Positions 17,823 to 27,129 are shown, counted from the stretch's first letter. The stretch is DNA of 48,649 bases from Onishia taeanensis (GCF_900100755.1 NZ_FNCI01000019.1:1-48649); one strand, 5' to 3'. Translations and numbers: made by a program. Notes: a model not told the origin generated them from the sequence alone.

Positions 17823-19103
17823 CTAGCCGTCTTTGCCCGCCACCTTGCTGTCTTCCTGCTGGGAGTAGATCAGCAGCGGCTCGCTTTCTCCACGAATCAC
17901 GGAGTCATCGATCACCACCTTGGTGACACCCTCAAGCGACGGGATCTCGTACATGGTATCGAGCAGCACCGCCTCGAGGATCGAACGCAGGCCCCGTGCA
18001 CCGGTCTTGCGCGACATGGCTTTTTCAGCGACGGCACGCAGCGCCTCTTCACGGAAGTCGAGCTCGACACCTTCCATCTCGAACAGCTTGACGTACTGCT
18101 TGACAAGCGAGTTCTTGGGCTCGGTGAGGATCTGGATCAAGGCATCTTCCGAGAGCTCGGTGAGCGTCGCGATGACCGGCAGACGACCCACGAACTCGGG
18201 AATCAGGCCAAACTTGACCAGATCATCGGGCTCGACGTCGAGCAGGATATCGCCCACACCCTTGCTTTCGTCCTTGCTCTTGACCTCGGCGTTAAAGCCG
18301 ATGCCACCCTTCTCGGCGCGCTCCCGGATCACCTTGTCGAGACCCGCGAAAGCGCCGCCGACGATGAACAGGATGTTGCCCGTATCCACCTGCAGGAACT
18401 CTTGCTGCGGATGCTTGCGACCACCCTGGGGGGGCACCGAGGCGGTAGTGCCCTCGATTAGCTTGAGCAGTGCCTGCTGAACGCCCTCGCCCGAGACGTC
18501 TCGCGTGATCGAAGGGTTATCGGACTTGCGCGAAATCTTGTCGATCTCGTCGATGTAGACAATGCCCTTCTGCGCCTTGTCGACATCGTAATCACACTTT
18601 TGCAGCAGCTTCTGGATGATGTTCTCGACATCTTCACCGACATAGCCCGCCTCAGTGAGGGTCGTGGCATCGGCGATGGTGAAGGGAACATTGAGCAAGC
18701 GCGCCAGCGTCTCGGCAAGCAGCGTCTTACCGCTACCGGTCGGGCCGATCAGGAGGATATTGGACTTGCCAAGCTCCACCTCTTCGCTCTTCACTTCGGC
18801 ACGCAGACGCTTGTAATGATTGTAAACCGCCACGGACAGCACCATCTTGGCGCGATCCTGGCCGATCACATAATCATCGAGGGTGTGCCGAATCTCTCGC
18901 GGTGCCGGCAGGCGATCTTCATCGCTCTCGGCATCGGCCTCGAGGACCTCCTCGCGAATGATGTCGTTGCACAGGTCGACGCACTCATCGCAGATATAGA
19001 CGGACGGGCCGGCGATCAGCTTGCGAACTTCGTTCTGGTTCTTGCCACAAAACGAGCAGTACAGCAGCTTGCCGCTCTCGTCCTTACCTTTGCCGTCGGC
19101 CAT
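17823..19103 (-). CDS. clpX: ClpX, ATPase subunit of ClpXP protease
   Basis: A AAA+ unfoldase that recognises tagged substrates and feeds them to ClpP. The 426-residue product has the N-terminal four-cysteine zinc-binding domain (CSFC and CDECVDLC), Walker A (GPTGSGKT), Walker B (IVYIDEIDK), the [19 protein letters not shown] sensor region, and the IGF loop (GGIGFNAEV) that docks on ClpP. It follows clpP by 76 bases and shares its transcript, ending at a strong terminator. Confidence 0.97.
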   Translation of the reverse strand: MADGKGKDESGKLLYCSFCGKNQNEVRKLIAGPSVYICDECVDLCNDIIREEVLEADAESDEDRLPAPREIRHTLDDYVIGQDRAKMVLSVAVYNHYKRLRAEVKSEEVELGKSNILLIGPTGSGKTLLAETLARLLNVPFTIADATTLTEAGYVGEDVENIIQKLLQKCDYDVDKAQKGIVYIDEIDKISRKSDNPSITRDVSGEGVQQALLKLIEGTTASVPPQGGRKHPQQEFLQVDTGNILFIVGGAFAGLDKVIRERAEKGGIGFNAEVKSKDESKGVGDILLDVEPDDLVKFGLIPEFVGRLPVIATLTELSEDALIQILTEPKNSLVKQYVKLFEMEGVELDFREEALRAVAEKAMSRKTGARGLRSILEAVLLDTMYEIPSLEGVTKVVIDDSVIRGESEPLLIYSQQEDSKVAGKDG

Positions 19104-19179
19104 TTGCGTACCTCTCTACGAACGGCGGCCGGAGGGCCGCCGGAGTTGCATATCGTGGCTGATGATGACGTCCACGCTA

Positions 19180-19800
19180 TCAGGATGCCGGCCGTTTCTC
19201 CAGCATGGCATCGATCAGACCGTATTCTGCCGCCTGGGCCCCATTCATGAAGTTATCACGATCGGTGTCCTTGGCAATGGTCTCGATGTCCTGGCCGGTA
19301 TGATCGGCAAGAATCTGGTTCAGGCGCTGACGGATAGAGAGAATTTCCTTGGTGTGGATCTCGATATCGGTGGCCTGACCCTGATAACCGCCCAGCGGCT
19401 GGTGGATCATCATGCGTGAATTCGGCAAGCAATAACGCTTGCCCGCGGCGCCACCGGCCAGCAGTAGCGCACCCATGCTAGCGGCCTGACCGATACAGAC
19501 GGTGGAAACGTCCGGCTTGATGAATTGCATGGTGTCATAGATCGACATGCCCGCCGTGACTGAGCCACCCGGCGAGTTGATGTACAGATGAATGTCCTTG
19601 TCCGGGTTCTCGGACTCCAGGAACAGCAACTGCGCCACCACCAAGTTGGCCGTGTAGTCTTCCACCGGTCCCACCAGGAAGATCACACGCTCCTTGAGCA
19701 GGCGCGAGTAGATGTCGTAGGAGCGCTCACCGCGCGCGCTCTGCTCGACCACCATCGGCACCAGGCCGCCAGCGTTTTGAATATCGAACTCGTTGCCCAT
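19180..19800 (-). CDS. clpP: ClpP protease subunit
   Basis: The serine peptidase that forms the double-ring chamber of ClpXP. The 206-residue product has the catalytic Ser in GQAASMGA (Ser108) and the His in MMIHQPLGG (His133), with the Asp further on. A short N-terminal propeptide is expected before the processing site, as in E. coli. It is the first gene of the clpPX pair, 119 bases after tig, a gap that contains a hairpin of its own (19879-19898). Confidence 0.97.
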   Translation of the reverse strand: MGNEFDIQNAGGLVPMVVEQSARGERSYDIYSRLLKERVIFLVGPVEDYTANLVVAQLLFLESENPDKDIHLYINSPGGSVTAGMSIYDTMQFIKPDVSTVCIGQAASMGALLLAGGAAGKRYCLPNSRMMIHQPLGGYQGQATDIEIHTKEILSIRQRLNQILADHTGQDIETIAKDTDRDNFMNGAQAAEYGLIDAMLEKRPAS

Positions 19801-19878
19801 TGTGTGACGTCCTTCATCCGATGACTGAATTACGACCCCGCCTATGCGGCGTCATGGAGACAGTAAAGCATGCTTGAC

Positions 19879-19898
19879 AGCCCGACCGAAGCCGGGCT
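19879..19898 (-). terminator. Hairpin between tig and clpP
   Basis: An 8-bp stem with one G-U pair closes on a UUCG loop in minus-strand RNA, 21 bases after the tig stop. No T-tract follows, so it may only slow or stabilise the tig transcript. Confidence 0.4.
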
Positions 19899-19919
19899 AC
19901 CAACGACTGCCGTCGTCTA

Positions 19920-21266
19920 TCACGCCGTGGCGCCGTCCTCTTCTTCCTCAGCCGCTTCAGCTTGCTGCTGAGCCGCCTGCAGCGCCTGCTCGTAGGACAT
20001 CTCGACATCCTTCACAGTGGCCTGCTCGAGCAGAACCGCAACGGCCTTCTCTTCCAGAATCGACGATTTCAGCTGATTCTTGAGCTGGTCGTTGCTCATG
20101 TAGTAATCGATGACCTGCTGCGGGTCCTCGTACTGCTGAGACAGCTCCTCGACCTTGGCCTTGATCTCATCGTCAGACGCATCGATCTCGTGGGTCTTGA
20201 TGACTTCTGCCAGCAGCAGGCCGACCTGAACGCGGCTCTTGGCCTGTTCGGCGAACAGTTCGTTGGGCAACTGAGAGACATCGAAGTCCTCGCCCAGGCC
20301 GAACTGCTGAGCGGCCTGACGCTTGAGGGCGTCGGTTTCCTGCTGAACCAGCGCCTGCGGGGCCGGAATGTCGTTGGCCTTCTTAAGCGCGTCCATGACC
20401 TGCTGCTTGACGCGATTGTCAACGGCCTGAGCAGCTTCGCGAGTCATGTTCTTCTTGATCTCGGTGCGGAAGGTATCCACATCGCCACCTTCGACACCGA
20501 ACTGCTTGATGAAGGCTTCATCGATCTCGGGCAGCTCTTGACCGCTAACCTTGTGGACCTTGACCTTGAAAGTCGCATCCTGACCGGCCAGGTTCTCGGC
20601 CTGATAATCTTCCGGGAAGGTCACCTTGATCTCGGTCTCGTCACCGGCTTTGGCACCGATCAGTTGCTCTTCGAAGCCCGGAATGAAGCTACCGGAACCG
20701 ATCACCAGGTCATGGTTCTCGGCGCTACCACCTTCGAACGGCTCGTCGCCCAGGAAGCCCTGGAAGTCGAGGGTGACCTGATCGCCGTCTGCGGCGGCAC
20801 GCTCGACTTCGGCCCAGGCGGCATTCTGCTTGCGCAGGGTCTCGATCATCTGTTCGACGTCGGCATCGCTCACTTCGACCACCGGACGCTCGACTTCGGC
20901 GCCTTCGATGCTGGCCAGCTCGACTTCCGGATAAATCTCCAGCGTTGCCACGAACTCGAGATCCTGACCGCTTTCATTGACCGTCGGCTCGATCTGCGGA
21001 TAGCCCGCCGGGTTGAGGTTTTCCTGGGTAATCGCCTGAACGTAGCGCTCACGCATCACCTCGCCCACCACTTCATTGCGCGCATCTTGCCCATAGCGCT
21101 GGCGGACCACAGCCATCGGCACCTTGCCGGGGCGGAAGCCATTCAGGCGAGCGTTCTTGGCGGTGTCCTTGAGGCGAGCCTCGACGGCCTGGTCGATCTC
21201 GGCCGCTGGCACTTGAACCTTGACGCGACGTTCGATCTGGGAGGTCGTTTCGACGGAAACTTGCAT
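19920..21266 (-). CDS. tig: Trigger factor
   Basis: A ribosome-bound chaperone and prolyl isomerase that meets nascent chains at the exit tunnel. Taken from the ATG at 21266 the product is 448 residues and begins MQVSVETT, the family's usual N-terminus, with GAGGA upstream; the frame stays open 16 codons further up but that part has no family match. The ribosome-docking signature GFRPGKVP lies near residue 42, the FKBP-type domain from about 150 to 245 (SGSFIPGFEEQLIG), and the helical C-terminal arms end in an acidic tail (EEEEDGA). It starts the tig-clpP-clpX series. Confidence 0.96.
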   Translation of the reverse strand: MQVSVETTSQIERRVKVQVPAAEIDQAVEARLKDTAKNARLNGFRPGKVPMAVVRQRYGQDARNEVVGEVMRERYVQAITQENLNPAGYPQIEPTVNESGQDLEFVATLEIYPEVELASIEGAEVERPVVEVSDADVEQMIETLRKQNAAWAEVERAAADGDQVTLDFQGFLGDEPFEGGSAENHDLVIGSGSFIPGFEEQLIGAKAGDETEIKVTFPEDYQAENLAGQDATFKVKVHKVSGQELPEIDEAFIKQFGVEGGDVDTFRTEIKKNMTREAAQAVDNRVKQQVMDALKKANDIPAPQALVQQETDALKRQAAQQFGLGEDFDVSQLPNELFAEQAKSRVQVGLLLAEVIKTHEIDASDDEIKAKVEELSQQYEDPQQVIDYYMSNDQLKNQLKSSILEEKAVAVLLEQATVKDVEMSYEQALQAAQQQAEAAEEEEDGATA

Positions 21267-21323
21267 GAATAGTCCTCTACCACTGGGGCGTTCGAAAAAG
21301 CGTTGAATGGTCAAAGGGGTTCA

Positions 21324-21352
21324 ATTCTAAGAACCCCAATGCACGCTGGCAA
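21324..21352 (-). promoter_or_regulatory. Sigma-70 promoter of tig
   Basis: On the minus strand TTGCCA (21347-21352) and TAGAAT (21324-21329) are 17 bases apart, each matching the consensus at five of six bases. The -10 lies in the loop of a 7-bp inverted repeat (GGGGTTC at 21316-21322 with its complement at 21331-21337), which could be an operator or a leader hairpin. Confidence 0.7.
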
Positions 21353-21588
21353 GCGCGATGCCATGACTATGGGGGCGCTATCGCCTGTTACAAGGGGGTT
21401 GGCGGCAAAAACCTTGCTCTTGCAGCATAAAAAAACACTGATAACACCACCTTGCGGACACGGCCATCAGGACAAGATGCCACGGGCGCAAGACCAAGGC
21501 GCACAGACCCCAGACACGCAAAATCGCTCGTGACCATTGGCCGCGAACCTGTTTATGAAAAAGCAAGAAATATCAGGAGGGAAGGTAA

Positions 21589-21664
21589 TGGGGTGGATGA
21601 TGGGGATCGAACCCACGACAGCCGGAACCACAATCCGGGGCTCTACCACTGAGCTACATCCACC
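21589..21664 (-). tRNA. tRNA-His(GTG), second copy
   Basis: A complete cloverleaf: acceptor GTGGATG pairs with CATCCAC, with the extra G at position -1 that marks tRNA-His, the anticodon loop is TTGTGGT between CCGGA and TCCGG, and the T-loop is GGTTCGATC. CCA is encoded. The sequence is identical to the copy at 21696-21771. It is the last gene of the tRNA operon. Confidence 0.97.
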
Positions 21665-21695
21665 ACTACCAAAAACACAACAAGCAACCGAAAAA

Positions 21696-21771
21696 TGGGG
21701 TGGATGATGGGGATCGAACCCACGACAGCCGGAACCACAATCCGGGGCTCTACCACTGAGCTACATCCACC
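21696..21771 (-). tRNA. tRNA-His(GTG), first copy
   Basis: The same 76-base sequence as the downstream copy, including the G at -1 and the encoded CCA, separated from it by 31 bases. It reads as a recent tandem duplication. Confidence 0.97.
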
Positions 21772-21825
21772 ATATCGGCTTGCCTGCCAGGCACTCGCCT
21801 TGCTGTCGACCACTTACTCTCAAAG

Positions 21826-21902
21826 TGGCGCGCCCAGCAGGACTCGAACCTGCAACCTACGGCTTAGAAGGCCGTTGCTCTATCCAATTGAGCTATGAGC
21901 GC
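21826..21902 (-). tRNA. tRNA-Arg(TCT)
   Basis: 77 bases with acceptor GCGCTCA pairing TGGGCGC (one G-T pair), anticodon loop CTTCTAA between ACGGC and GCCGT, and encoded CCA. It reads AGA, a rare codon in a GC-rich genome, and lies between tRNA-Pro and tRNA-His in one transcript. Confidence 0.97.
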
Positions 21903-21974
21903 ATTCTAAAGCCTCTAGACTCGTAACTGCAACCCTTGCCAACACCTTTATCTTAAAAAAATCAAAAGGTTACA

Positions 21975-22051
21975 TGGTCGGGATGGAGGGATTCGAACCC
22001 CCGACATCCTGCTCCCAAAGCAGGCGCGCTACCAGACTGCGCTACATCCCG
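21975..22051 (-). tRNA. tRNA-Pro(TGG)
   Basis: 77 bases with acceptor CGGGATG/CATCCCG, anticodon loop TTTGGGA between CCTGC and GCAGG, and encoded CCA. It is the first gene of the tRNA operon, about 50 bases after a strong promoter. Confidence 0.97.
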
Positions 22052-22106
22052 TCGGCATCAAACTGCAGCACATTGACGCGAAAACTGCCGCCTCAATGCG
22101 GAGCGT

Positions 22107-22134
22107 ATTTTACGCATCCTTGCCCGCTGGTCAA
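22107..22134 (-). promoter_or_regulatory. Promoter of the tRNA operon
   Basis: On the minus strand TTGACC (22129-22134) and TAAAAT (22107-22112) are 16 bases apart. A GC-rich discriminator (ACGCTCCGC) follows, as expected for a stringently controlled stable-RNA promoter. Confidence 0.8.
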
Positions 22135-22166
22135 GCCCTTAGCGCACACTCTCGCACAAGCATGCT

Positions 22167-22194
22167 TTGACTCGAGGCCAGCTCATGCGAAAAT
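22167..22194 (+). promoter_or_regulatory. Possible promoter of folD
   Basis: TTGACT (22167-22172) and GAAAAT (22189-22194) are 16 bases apart, 75 bases before the folD start and divergent from the tRNA promoter. Confidence 0.45.
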
Positions 22195-22268
22195 CAACGC
22201 CCTCAATCTTTCGTCGCCCGCGGCAGGTATACCCCAAGCCCGCCGACTTAACTTTTTAGGAAACGCCG

Positions 22269-23135
22269 ATGACCGCCCAACTGATCGATGGCAAGGCCAT
22301 TGCCGCTCATGTTCGTCAACAGGTTGCCCGCCAGGTAGCGGCCCGTCACGAATCAGGCGCACGTAGCCCAGGCCTGGCCGTGGTGCTGGTCGGTGAAGAC
22401 CCGGCATCCGAAGTCTATGTACGCAACAAGCATCGCGCCTGTGAAGAAGCCGGCATCCTCTCCTTTCGCCATCAGTTGCCCGCGGACACTACCCAAGCCC
22501 ACCTGGAGGCGCTGGTCGATGAGCTGAATGCCGATGAGCGCATTGACGGCATCCTGGTACAGCTACCCTTGCCCGAACACCTGGACCCGCGGCCTATCCT
22601 CGAGCGTATTCAGCCCGACAAGGACGTCGATGGCTTCCACCCGTACAACCTTGGTCGTCTCGCTCAACGCCTACCCCTACTTCGCCCCTGCACCCCCAAG
22701 GGCGTCATGACCCTGCTGCAGGAATCCGGCCTCGACGTTCGCGGGCTGGACGCCACCATTGTCGGCGCCTCTAACATTGTCGGCCGACCCATGGCCATGG
22801 AACTGATGCTGGCCGGCTGCACGACGACCGTCTGCCATCGCTTTACCAAGGATCTAGAGGCTCAGGTGCGCCGCGCCGATCTGCTGGTGGTCGCCGTAGG
22901 CAAACCCGGACTGGTCAAGGGCGAATGGGTGAAGGAAGGCGCCATCGTCATCGACGTGGGCATTAACCGCAATGATGACGGCAAGTTGATCGGTGACGTG
23001 GAGTTCGCGCCGGCCGCCGAACGCGCCAGCCACATCACACCGGTTCCGGGCGGTGTCGGCCCGATGACGGTCGCCTCGCTGCTCGAAAACACCCTTTATG
23101 CCGCAGAACTCCATGACCCCATCAAGGGCGAATGA
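22269..23135 (+). CDS. folD: Methylenetetrahydrofolate dehydrogenase / cyclohydrolase
   Basis: A bifunctional NADP-dependent enzyme that turns 5,10-methylene-THF into 10-formyl-THF for purine synthesis and formyl-Met-tRNA. The 288-residue product has the usual family length. It shows the catalytic Tyr/Lys region [41 protein letters not shown] for NADP and PGGVGPMT near the end. AGGAAA lies before the ATG. It is divergent from the tRNA operon and leads into luxS-mtnN after 119 bases. Confidence 0.96.
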   Translation: MTAQLIDGKAIAAHVRQQVARQVAARHESGARSPGLAVVLVGEDPASEVYVRNKHRACEEAGILSFRHQLPADTTQAHLEALVDELNADERIDGILVQLPLPEHLDPRPILERIQPDKDVDGFHPYNLGRLAQRLPLLRPCTPKGVMTLLQESGLDVRGLDATIVGASNIVGRPMAMELMLAGCTTTVCHRFTKDLEAQVRRADLLVVAVGKPGLVKGEWVKEGAIVIDVGINRNDDGKLIGDVEFAPAAERASHITPVPGGVGPMTVASLLENTLYAAELHDPIKGE

Positions 23136-23254
23136 TGCGCTGCGGCCCTGAGTAGGCGCCAGCCGGCTCAGTGCGTTAGAATCTCCTCTTTTCGCCCCAG
23201 GCGCATCGTCATTGGGCGAATCGCCAATCAAATTGTTAGACGAGGTCAGGTGAC

Positions 23255-23722
23255 ATGAGCGACCAGAAGATGAACGTCGAAAGCTTCAATCTCGACCACA
23301 CCAAGGTCAAAGCGCCCTACGTCCGCCTGGCCGGCGTTACCGTCGGCCTGCACGGCGACGAGATCTACAAGTACGACATGCGCATCTGCCAGCCGAATCA
23401 GAACCACATGGACATGCCGGGGCTGCATTCGCTGGAACACCTGATGGCAGAAATGTCGCGCAACCACACCGACAAGGTCGTCGATATCAGCCCGATGGGC
23501 TGCCAGACCGGTTTCTACTGGGCGATGATCAACCACGACGACTACGACGGCATCCTCACGCTGATCGAGAAGACCCTCGAAGACGTGCTCGAGGCCGATG
23601 AAGTGCCGGCCTGCAACGAGATGCAGTGCGGCTGGGCCGCCAGCCACAGCCTCGAAGGCGCCAAAGAGATCGCCCGCGGCTTCCTCGCCAAGCGCGACGA
23701 ATGGCAGCTTATCTTTGAATGA
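23255..23722 (+). CDS. luxS: S-ribosylhomocysteine lyase (LuxS)
   Basis: Splits S-ribosylhomocysteine into homocysteine and DPD, the precursor of the AI-2 signal. The 155-residue product keeps the iron/zinc ligands His58 and His62 (HSLEHL) and Cys125 (MQCGW), plus the catalytic Cys83 (GCQTGFYW). It is shorter than E. coli LuxS (171) but close to the Firmicute length. It lies 24 bases before mtnN, which makes its substrate, so the pair is almost certainly one transcript. Confidence 0.97.
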   Translation: MSDQKMNVESFNLDHTKVKAPYVRLAGVTVGLHGDEIYKYDMRICQPNQNHMDMPGLHSLEHLMAEMSRNHTDKVVDISPMGCQTGFYWAMINHDDYDGILTLIEKTLEDVLEADEVPACNEMQCGWAASHSLEGAKEIARGFLAKRDEWQLIFE

Positions 23723-23746
23723 TCCGATGATCAGGGCGACACACGC

Positions 23747-24496
23747 ATGAACAAGATTGGCATCATCGGCGCAATGGCCGAAGAGGTAGCGCTGCTGGCC
23801 TCTCATCTGGAAGAGCGGCGCACCCGCCAGCATGTCGGCTGCACCTTCCACACCGGACGCCTGCAAGGCGTTGAGGTAGTGATCCTGCAGTCTGGCATCG
23901 GCAAGGTGAACGCGGCGGTAGGTACTACCCTGCTGCTGGACGTTTACAAACCCGACGTCGTCATCAATACCGGCTCCGCCGGTGGCTTCGGCGACGACCT
24001 CGCCGTGGGTGACGTGGTGATTTCTTCCGAGGTGCGCCACCACGACGTGGATGCCGTGGTCTTCGGCTATGAACATGGTCAGGTACCGCAGATGCCGGCC
24101 GCCTATCTACCCGATAGCCGGCTAGTGGCGATCGCCAGGGAATGCATCGAATCCCTGGGCGAGCTACGCGTCGTCGAAGGGCTAATCGCGACCGGCGACA
24201 TCTTCATGTCCTGCCCGGATGCAGTAGCTCGCACTCGCGATCGCTTTCCGGCCATGCTCGCCGCAGAGATGGAAGCGGCGGCTATCGCCCAGACCTGCCA
24301 CCTCTATGGGTGCCCTTTCGTGGTCATTCGCGCCCTGTCAGACATCGCAGGCCAAGAGTCCAATGTCTCTTTCAAGGCGTTCATCGATCAGGCCGCCGAG
24401 CACTCGGCACGAATGGTCGAGGCCATGGTCATTCGCCTAGGGGCGCTTGATAGCATCGCAGGAGAACCCCAGCAGAGCGCTCTCACAAGCGCCTAA
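23747..24496 (+). CDS. mtnN: 5'-methylthioadenosine / S-adenosylhomocysteine nucleosidase
   Basis: Removes adenine from methylthioadenosine and S-adenosylhomocysteine, relieving product inhibition of methyltransferases and supplying LuxS. The 249-residue product has GIIGAMAEEV at the start, NTGSAGGF, ATGDIFM, and AEMEAAAIAQ followed by RALSDIAG, whose Asp is catalytic. It follows luxS by 24 bases. The C-terminal extension of about 15 residues beyond the E. coli length is poorly conserved in appearance. It ends before a triple tandem repeat and a terminator. Confidence 0.96.
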   Translation: MNKIGIIGAMAEEVALLASHLEERRTRQHVGCTFHTGRLQGVEVVILQSGIGKVNAAVGTTLLLDVYKPDVVINTGSAGGFGDDLAVGDVVISSEVRHHDVDAVVFGYEHGQVPQMPAAYLPDSRLVAIARECIESLGELRVVEGLIATGDIFMSCPDAVARTRDRFPAMLAAEMEAAAIAQTCHLYGCPFVVIRALSDIAGQESNVSFKAFIDQAAEHSARMVEAMVIRLGALDSIAGEPQQSALTSA

Positions 24497-24530
24497 ACAG
24501 CATCTCCCCGGTCCTAAGCTCTTGAGTGGA

Positions 24531-24581
24531 GAGTGCTTCTCATAAAAGAGCACTTCTCATAGAAGAGCACTTCGCATAGAT
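24531..24581. repeat. Three tandem 17-bp imperfect repeats
   Basis: Units at 24531-24547, 24548-24564 and 24565-24581 share GAG(T/C)(G/A)CTTC(T/G)CATA. They lie between the mtnN stop codon and its terminator, the same position as the 16-bp triple repeat at 12685-12732, but with a different sequence. Confidence 0.8.
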
Positions 24582-24583
24582 AG

Positions 24584-24608
24584 AAGGCGCCGTGCAGGCG
24601 CCTTTTTT
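24584..24608 (+). terminator. mtnN terminator
   Basis: An 8-bp stem (24584-24591 with 24597-24604) with loop GTGCA, continuing into a run of T residues. Confidence 0.9.
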
Positions 24609-24677
24609 GTAACCACTGTACAACATCGATGCAAAAATTATACATTGACGAGGCTTCATGACGGACGGAGACCCGCT

Positions 24678-25637
24678 ATGCATGTCGCCTCCCGGCTATC
24701 GCGCCGCCTGGCCACTTCACTCCTGTTGCTACTGCCGACACTACTGATAGCCGGCTGCACGACCTTGCCGCTGGGCCTCGACGAGACATCCGCCGATCAC
24801 GACACCCGTCGTCTCGATGCCTTGACCTACACGCCAAAGGATTGGCCAACGCCTCTACAGGCAGATGTTTACCTGCCGGACACCGCTGACGACGCCGGCC
24901 TCAGGCCCGCCGCACTGGTCGTTCACGGAGGCGGCTGGCAGCGTCGTGAGCGGGCCGACATGGACGCCATCGCCAAGCGCCTCGCCCAGCGCGGCTACGT
25001 AGCCGTCAATATCGACTATCGGTTTGCACCCACCTACCGCTTCCCCGCACAACTCCATGACCTGCAGCAGGCCATGCACTGGATCAACCATCATGCTGAG
25101 CGCTGGCGTATCGATACCGATCGCATCATCGGCGTCGGCTACTCCTCCGGCGCGCATCTCGTCAGCCTGCTTGCGGTGATGAATGCCAGAAACCCGCTGG
25201 ACAGCCCCTATGGAGGCCCCGAGACACGGCTTGCCGGCGTGCTGGCTGGCGGCACGCCAACCGATCTTTCACGGTTCGACGACGGCCGCCTGCTTAACGA
25301 CTTCATTGGCGGCCCTCAGGCCGAATACCCGGATCGCTACCGCCAGGCATCACCGCTGCGCCAGCTCGACGATAGCGCCCCGCCCTTCTTTCTCTTTCAC
25401 GGCAACCTCGACGGCCTGGTGCCAATCGAGCAGGCCAACGTCTTCCAGACCGCTCTGGACGAGCGCGGCATTGGCAATACGCTGTACCGGCTAAGATGGC
25501 GAGGCCATTACACCACCTTCCTCACCGCCGGGCCGGCCATCGAGGCAGGGCTCGATTTCCTCGACCGCCAACTGGCGCCAGCCCCGGTCACAGCCCAGTC
25601 CGCATCGGGTATCATGACGACACCCCCTAACCGCTGA
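24678..25637 (+). CDS. Lipoprotein alpha/beta-hydrolase (carboxylesterase-like)
   Basis: A probable membrane-anchored esterase; the substrate is unknown. From the ATG at 24678 the product is 319 residues. It has a signal peptide with a lipobox LIAGC (Cys about residue 27), the oxyanion motif HGGGW, the nucleophile elbow GYSSG, an Asp in HGNLDGLVP and the His in RGHYTTF, completing the triad. This start is chosen because GGAG lies 7 bases before it; an ATG or GTG 33 bases upstream in frame would spoil the signal peptide. It is the first gene after the mtnN terminator and its end nearly touches the asparaginase gene. Confidence 0.85.
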   Translation: MHVASRLSRRLATSLLLLLPTLLIAGCTTLPLGLDETSADHDTRRLDALTYTPKDWPTPLQADVYLPDTADDAGLRPAALVVHGGGWQRRERADMDAIAKRLAQRGYVAVNIDYRFAPTYRFPAQLHDLQQAMHWINHHAERWRIDTDRIIGVGYSSGAHLVSLLAVMNARNPLDSPYGGPETRLAGVLAGGTPTDLSRFDDGRLLNDFIGGPQAEYPDRYRQASPLRQLDDSAPPFFLFHGNLDGLVPIEQANVFQTALDERGIGNTLYRLRWRGHYTTFLTAGPAIEAGLDFLDRQLAPAPVTAQSASGIMTTPPNR

Positions 25638-25648
25638 CAGGAGTGCCC

Positions 25649-26692
25649 ATGCACGCGCCCCGCTCTCGCCTATTGGTCATCTATACGGGCGGCACTCTCG
25701 GCATGGTCGAGACCCCACAGGGCCTCTCTCCAGGCGGCAGCTTCGAGCCTCGCCTGCGTGATGCGCTGAACACCCTGCCGCCGGCTCGACGGGCCAGCCT
25801 GCCTGACTTCGATTTCATGGCCACGCCCTCAGCCATCGACTCGAGCAGCGCCACCCCTGCCGACTGGCAGGCCCTGGCGGCACTGATCGACGAGCATCAG
25901 CAGGCCTATACCGGCATCATCATCCTGCACGGCACCGATACCCTAAGCTGGACCGCCAGCAGCCTGGCCTTCCAACTACAGGGTATCGACAAACCCGTGG
26001 TGGTGACCGGGGCCATGCGCCCACTGGAAGCCGAGGACAGCGACGCCCTCGCCAACGTCGAGGGCGCCCTGCGCTTCGCCACCCAGCCAGCGCTTCAGGA
26101 GGTCGCGCTCTACTTCGCTGGACGTCTGCTGCGGGGCGTACGCACCCGCAAGTGGCAGACACAGGCCGAAGACGCCTTCATCAGCCCCAACTATCCGCTG
26201 CTCGGCGAACTGGTCGACGGCGCCCCGGTGCTCTACCCCGGCCGCGGACTGGTCGATCGTCAGCGCGGCACCCAGCGTTTCGAGCTGCCCGACTATCGCA
26301 CTCTCGGCCCCTCGCCCGTGGCAAGAATATCCCTATGGCCAGGCATGACCGCAGACCAGCTCGCCAAGATGCTGCTCGACGACGCCATCGGCGGCGCCCT
26401 GCTGGAAGTCTGGGGAGGAGGCAATATTGCCGATGACCCGGCGCTCATTGAGGTGCTCGCCCAGGCCAGAGGAGAAGGCAAGCTGATCGCCGCCATCAGC
26501 CAGTGCCCGCAGGGGAGAATCGAGATCGGAGCCTATGCGGCCGGCCAAGGGCTCATGGAGGCAGAGGTACTATCAGGCGATGACATGACCCCCGAAGCCA
26601 CCATGACCAAGCTGATCCATTTACTGGCCCAGCCGCTCAGCGATGCAGACAGGCGCCAGCACTTCCTGACCAGCCTGGTCGGCGAACGCTGA
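25649..26692 (+). CDS. ansA: Type I (cytosolic) asparaginase
   Basis: Hydrolyses asparagine to aspartate and ammonia. The 347-residue product has no signal peptide and carries the family motifs YTGGTLGM (first catalytic Thr) and LHGTDTLSWTAS (second Thr, Asp), then VTGAMRP. Its length is close to E. coli AnsA (338). The ATG at 25649 has AGGAG 5 bases before it; a GTG two codons earlier is less likely because it overlaps that site. It begins 11 bases after the esterase stop and is probably co-transcribed with it. A nitrogen-scavenging role is likely, but a link with the esterase is only positional. Confidence 0.92.
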   Translation: MHAPRSRLLVIYTGGTLGMVETPQGLSPGGSFEPRLRDALNTLPPARRASLPDFDFMATPSAIDSSSATPADWQALAALIDEHQQAYTGIIILHGTDTLSWTASSLAFQLQGIDKPVVVTGAMRPLEAEDSDALANVEGALRFATQPALQEVALYFAGRLLRGVRTRKWQTQAEDAFISPNYPLLGELVDGAPVLYPGRGLVDRQRGTQRFELPDYRTLGPSPVARISLWPGMTADQLAKMLLDDAIGGALLEVWGGGNIADDPALIEVLAQARGEGKLIAAISQCPQGRIEIGAYAAGQGLMEAEVLSGDDMTPEATMTKLIHLLAQPLSDADRRQHFLTSLVGER

Positions 26693-26889
26693 GCCCGTCT
26701 CTGGCACAAACGGGTGGCGCCGGAGAGAGAAAGCCTGGCAGGCTGAGAGGCAGACGAACACAGGCAGCAGCCACAAGGCTCGATATCATCCGAATGACCG
26801 GGTATTCGAGCCAAGCCACCCTCAGGCACCAAGATCCTGAAGGCATGGAATCACCCACTCAGTCTTGACCCATCACAAGGAGCATCAAT

Positions 26890-27126
26890 ATGGAACATGG
26901 CGCACACCCCTTCAGTGAACTCTTCGAACAGCTCGGCCTGCCCGCCGATGACGCCTCCATCCAGGCCTTTATCGAACGTCACTCCCCCCTTCCCGAAGAC
27001 ATCGAGCTGGCCGACGCTCCCTTCTGGAACCGGTCTCAGGCAGCACTGATTCGCAGCGCCCTGGAGGAAGATGCCGACTGGGCAGAGGTCGTCGATCAGT
27101 TGAATGCAGCGCTTCGCGGGAACTGA
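26890..27126 (+). CDS. DUF2789 family small protein
   Basis: A 78-residue acidic protein of unknown function. The sequence (FSELFEQLGL, PFWNRSQAALIRSAL, DWAEVVDQLN) fits the DUF2789 family, common in gammaproteobacteria. It is predicted to be all helical, with no membrane segment. A strong AAGGAG site lies before the ATG. The 197-base gap behind it contains a 7-bp inverted repeat (26777-26783 with 26806-26812) but no clear promoter. Confidence 0.8.
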   Translation: MEHGAHPFSELFEQLGLPADDASIQAFIERHSPLPEDIELADAPFWNRSQAALIRSALEEDADWAEVVDQLNAALRGN

Positions 27127-27129
27127 ATA

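Noticed and set aside
19962-21272. A 436-codon open frame opposite tig
   Set aside because: Same cause; the real gene on the other strand has every trigger-factor motif.
22052-22268. A tRNA-adjacent attachment site or genomic-island edge
   Set aside because: No integrase gene and no direct repeat of a tRNA 3' end is visible; the flanking genes are core genes in conserved order.
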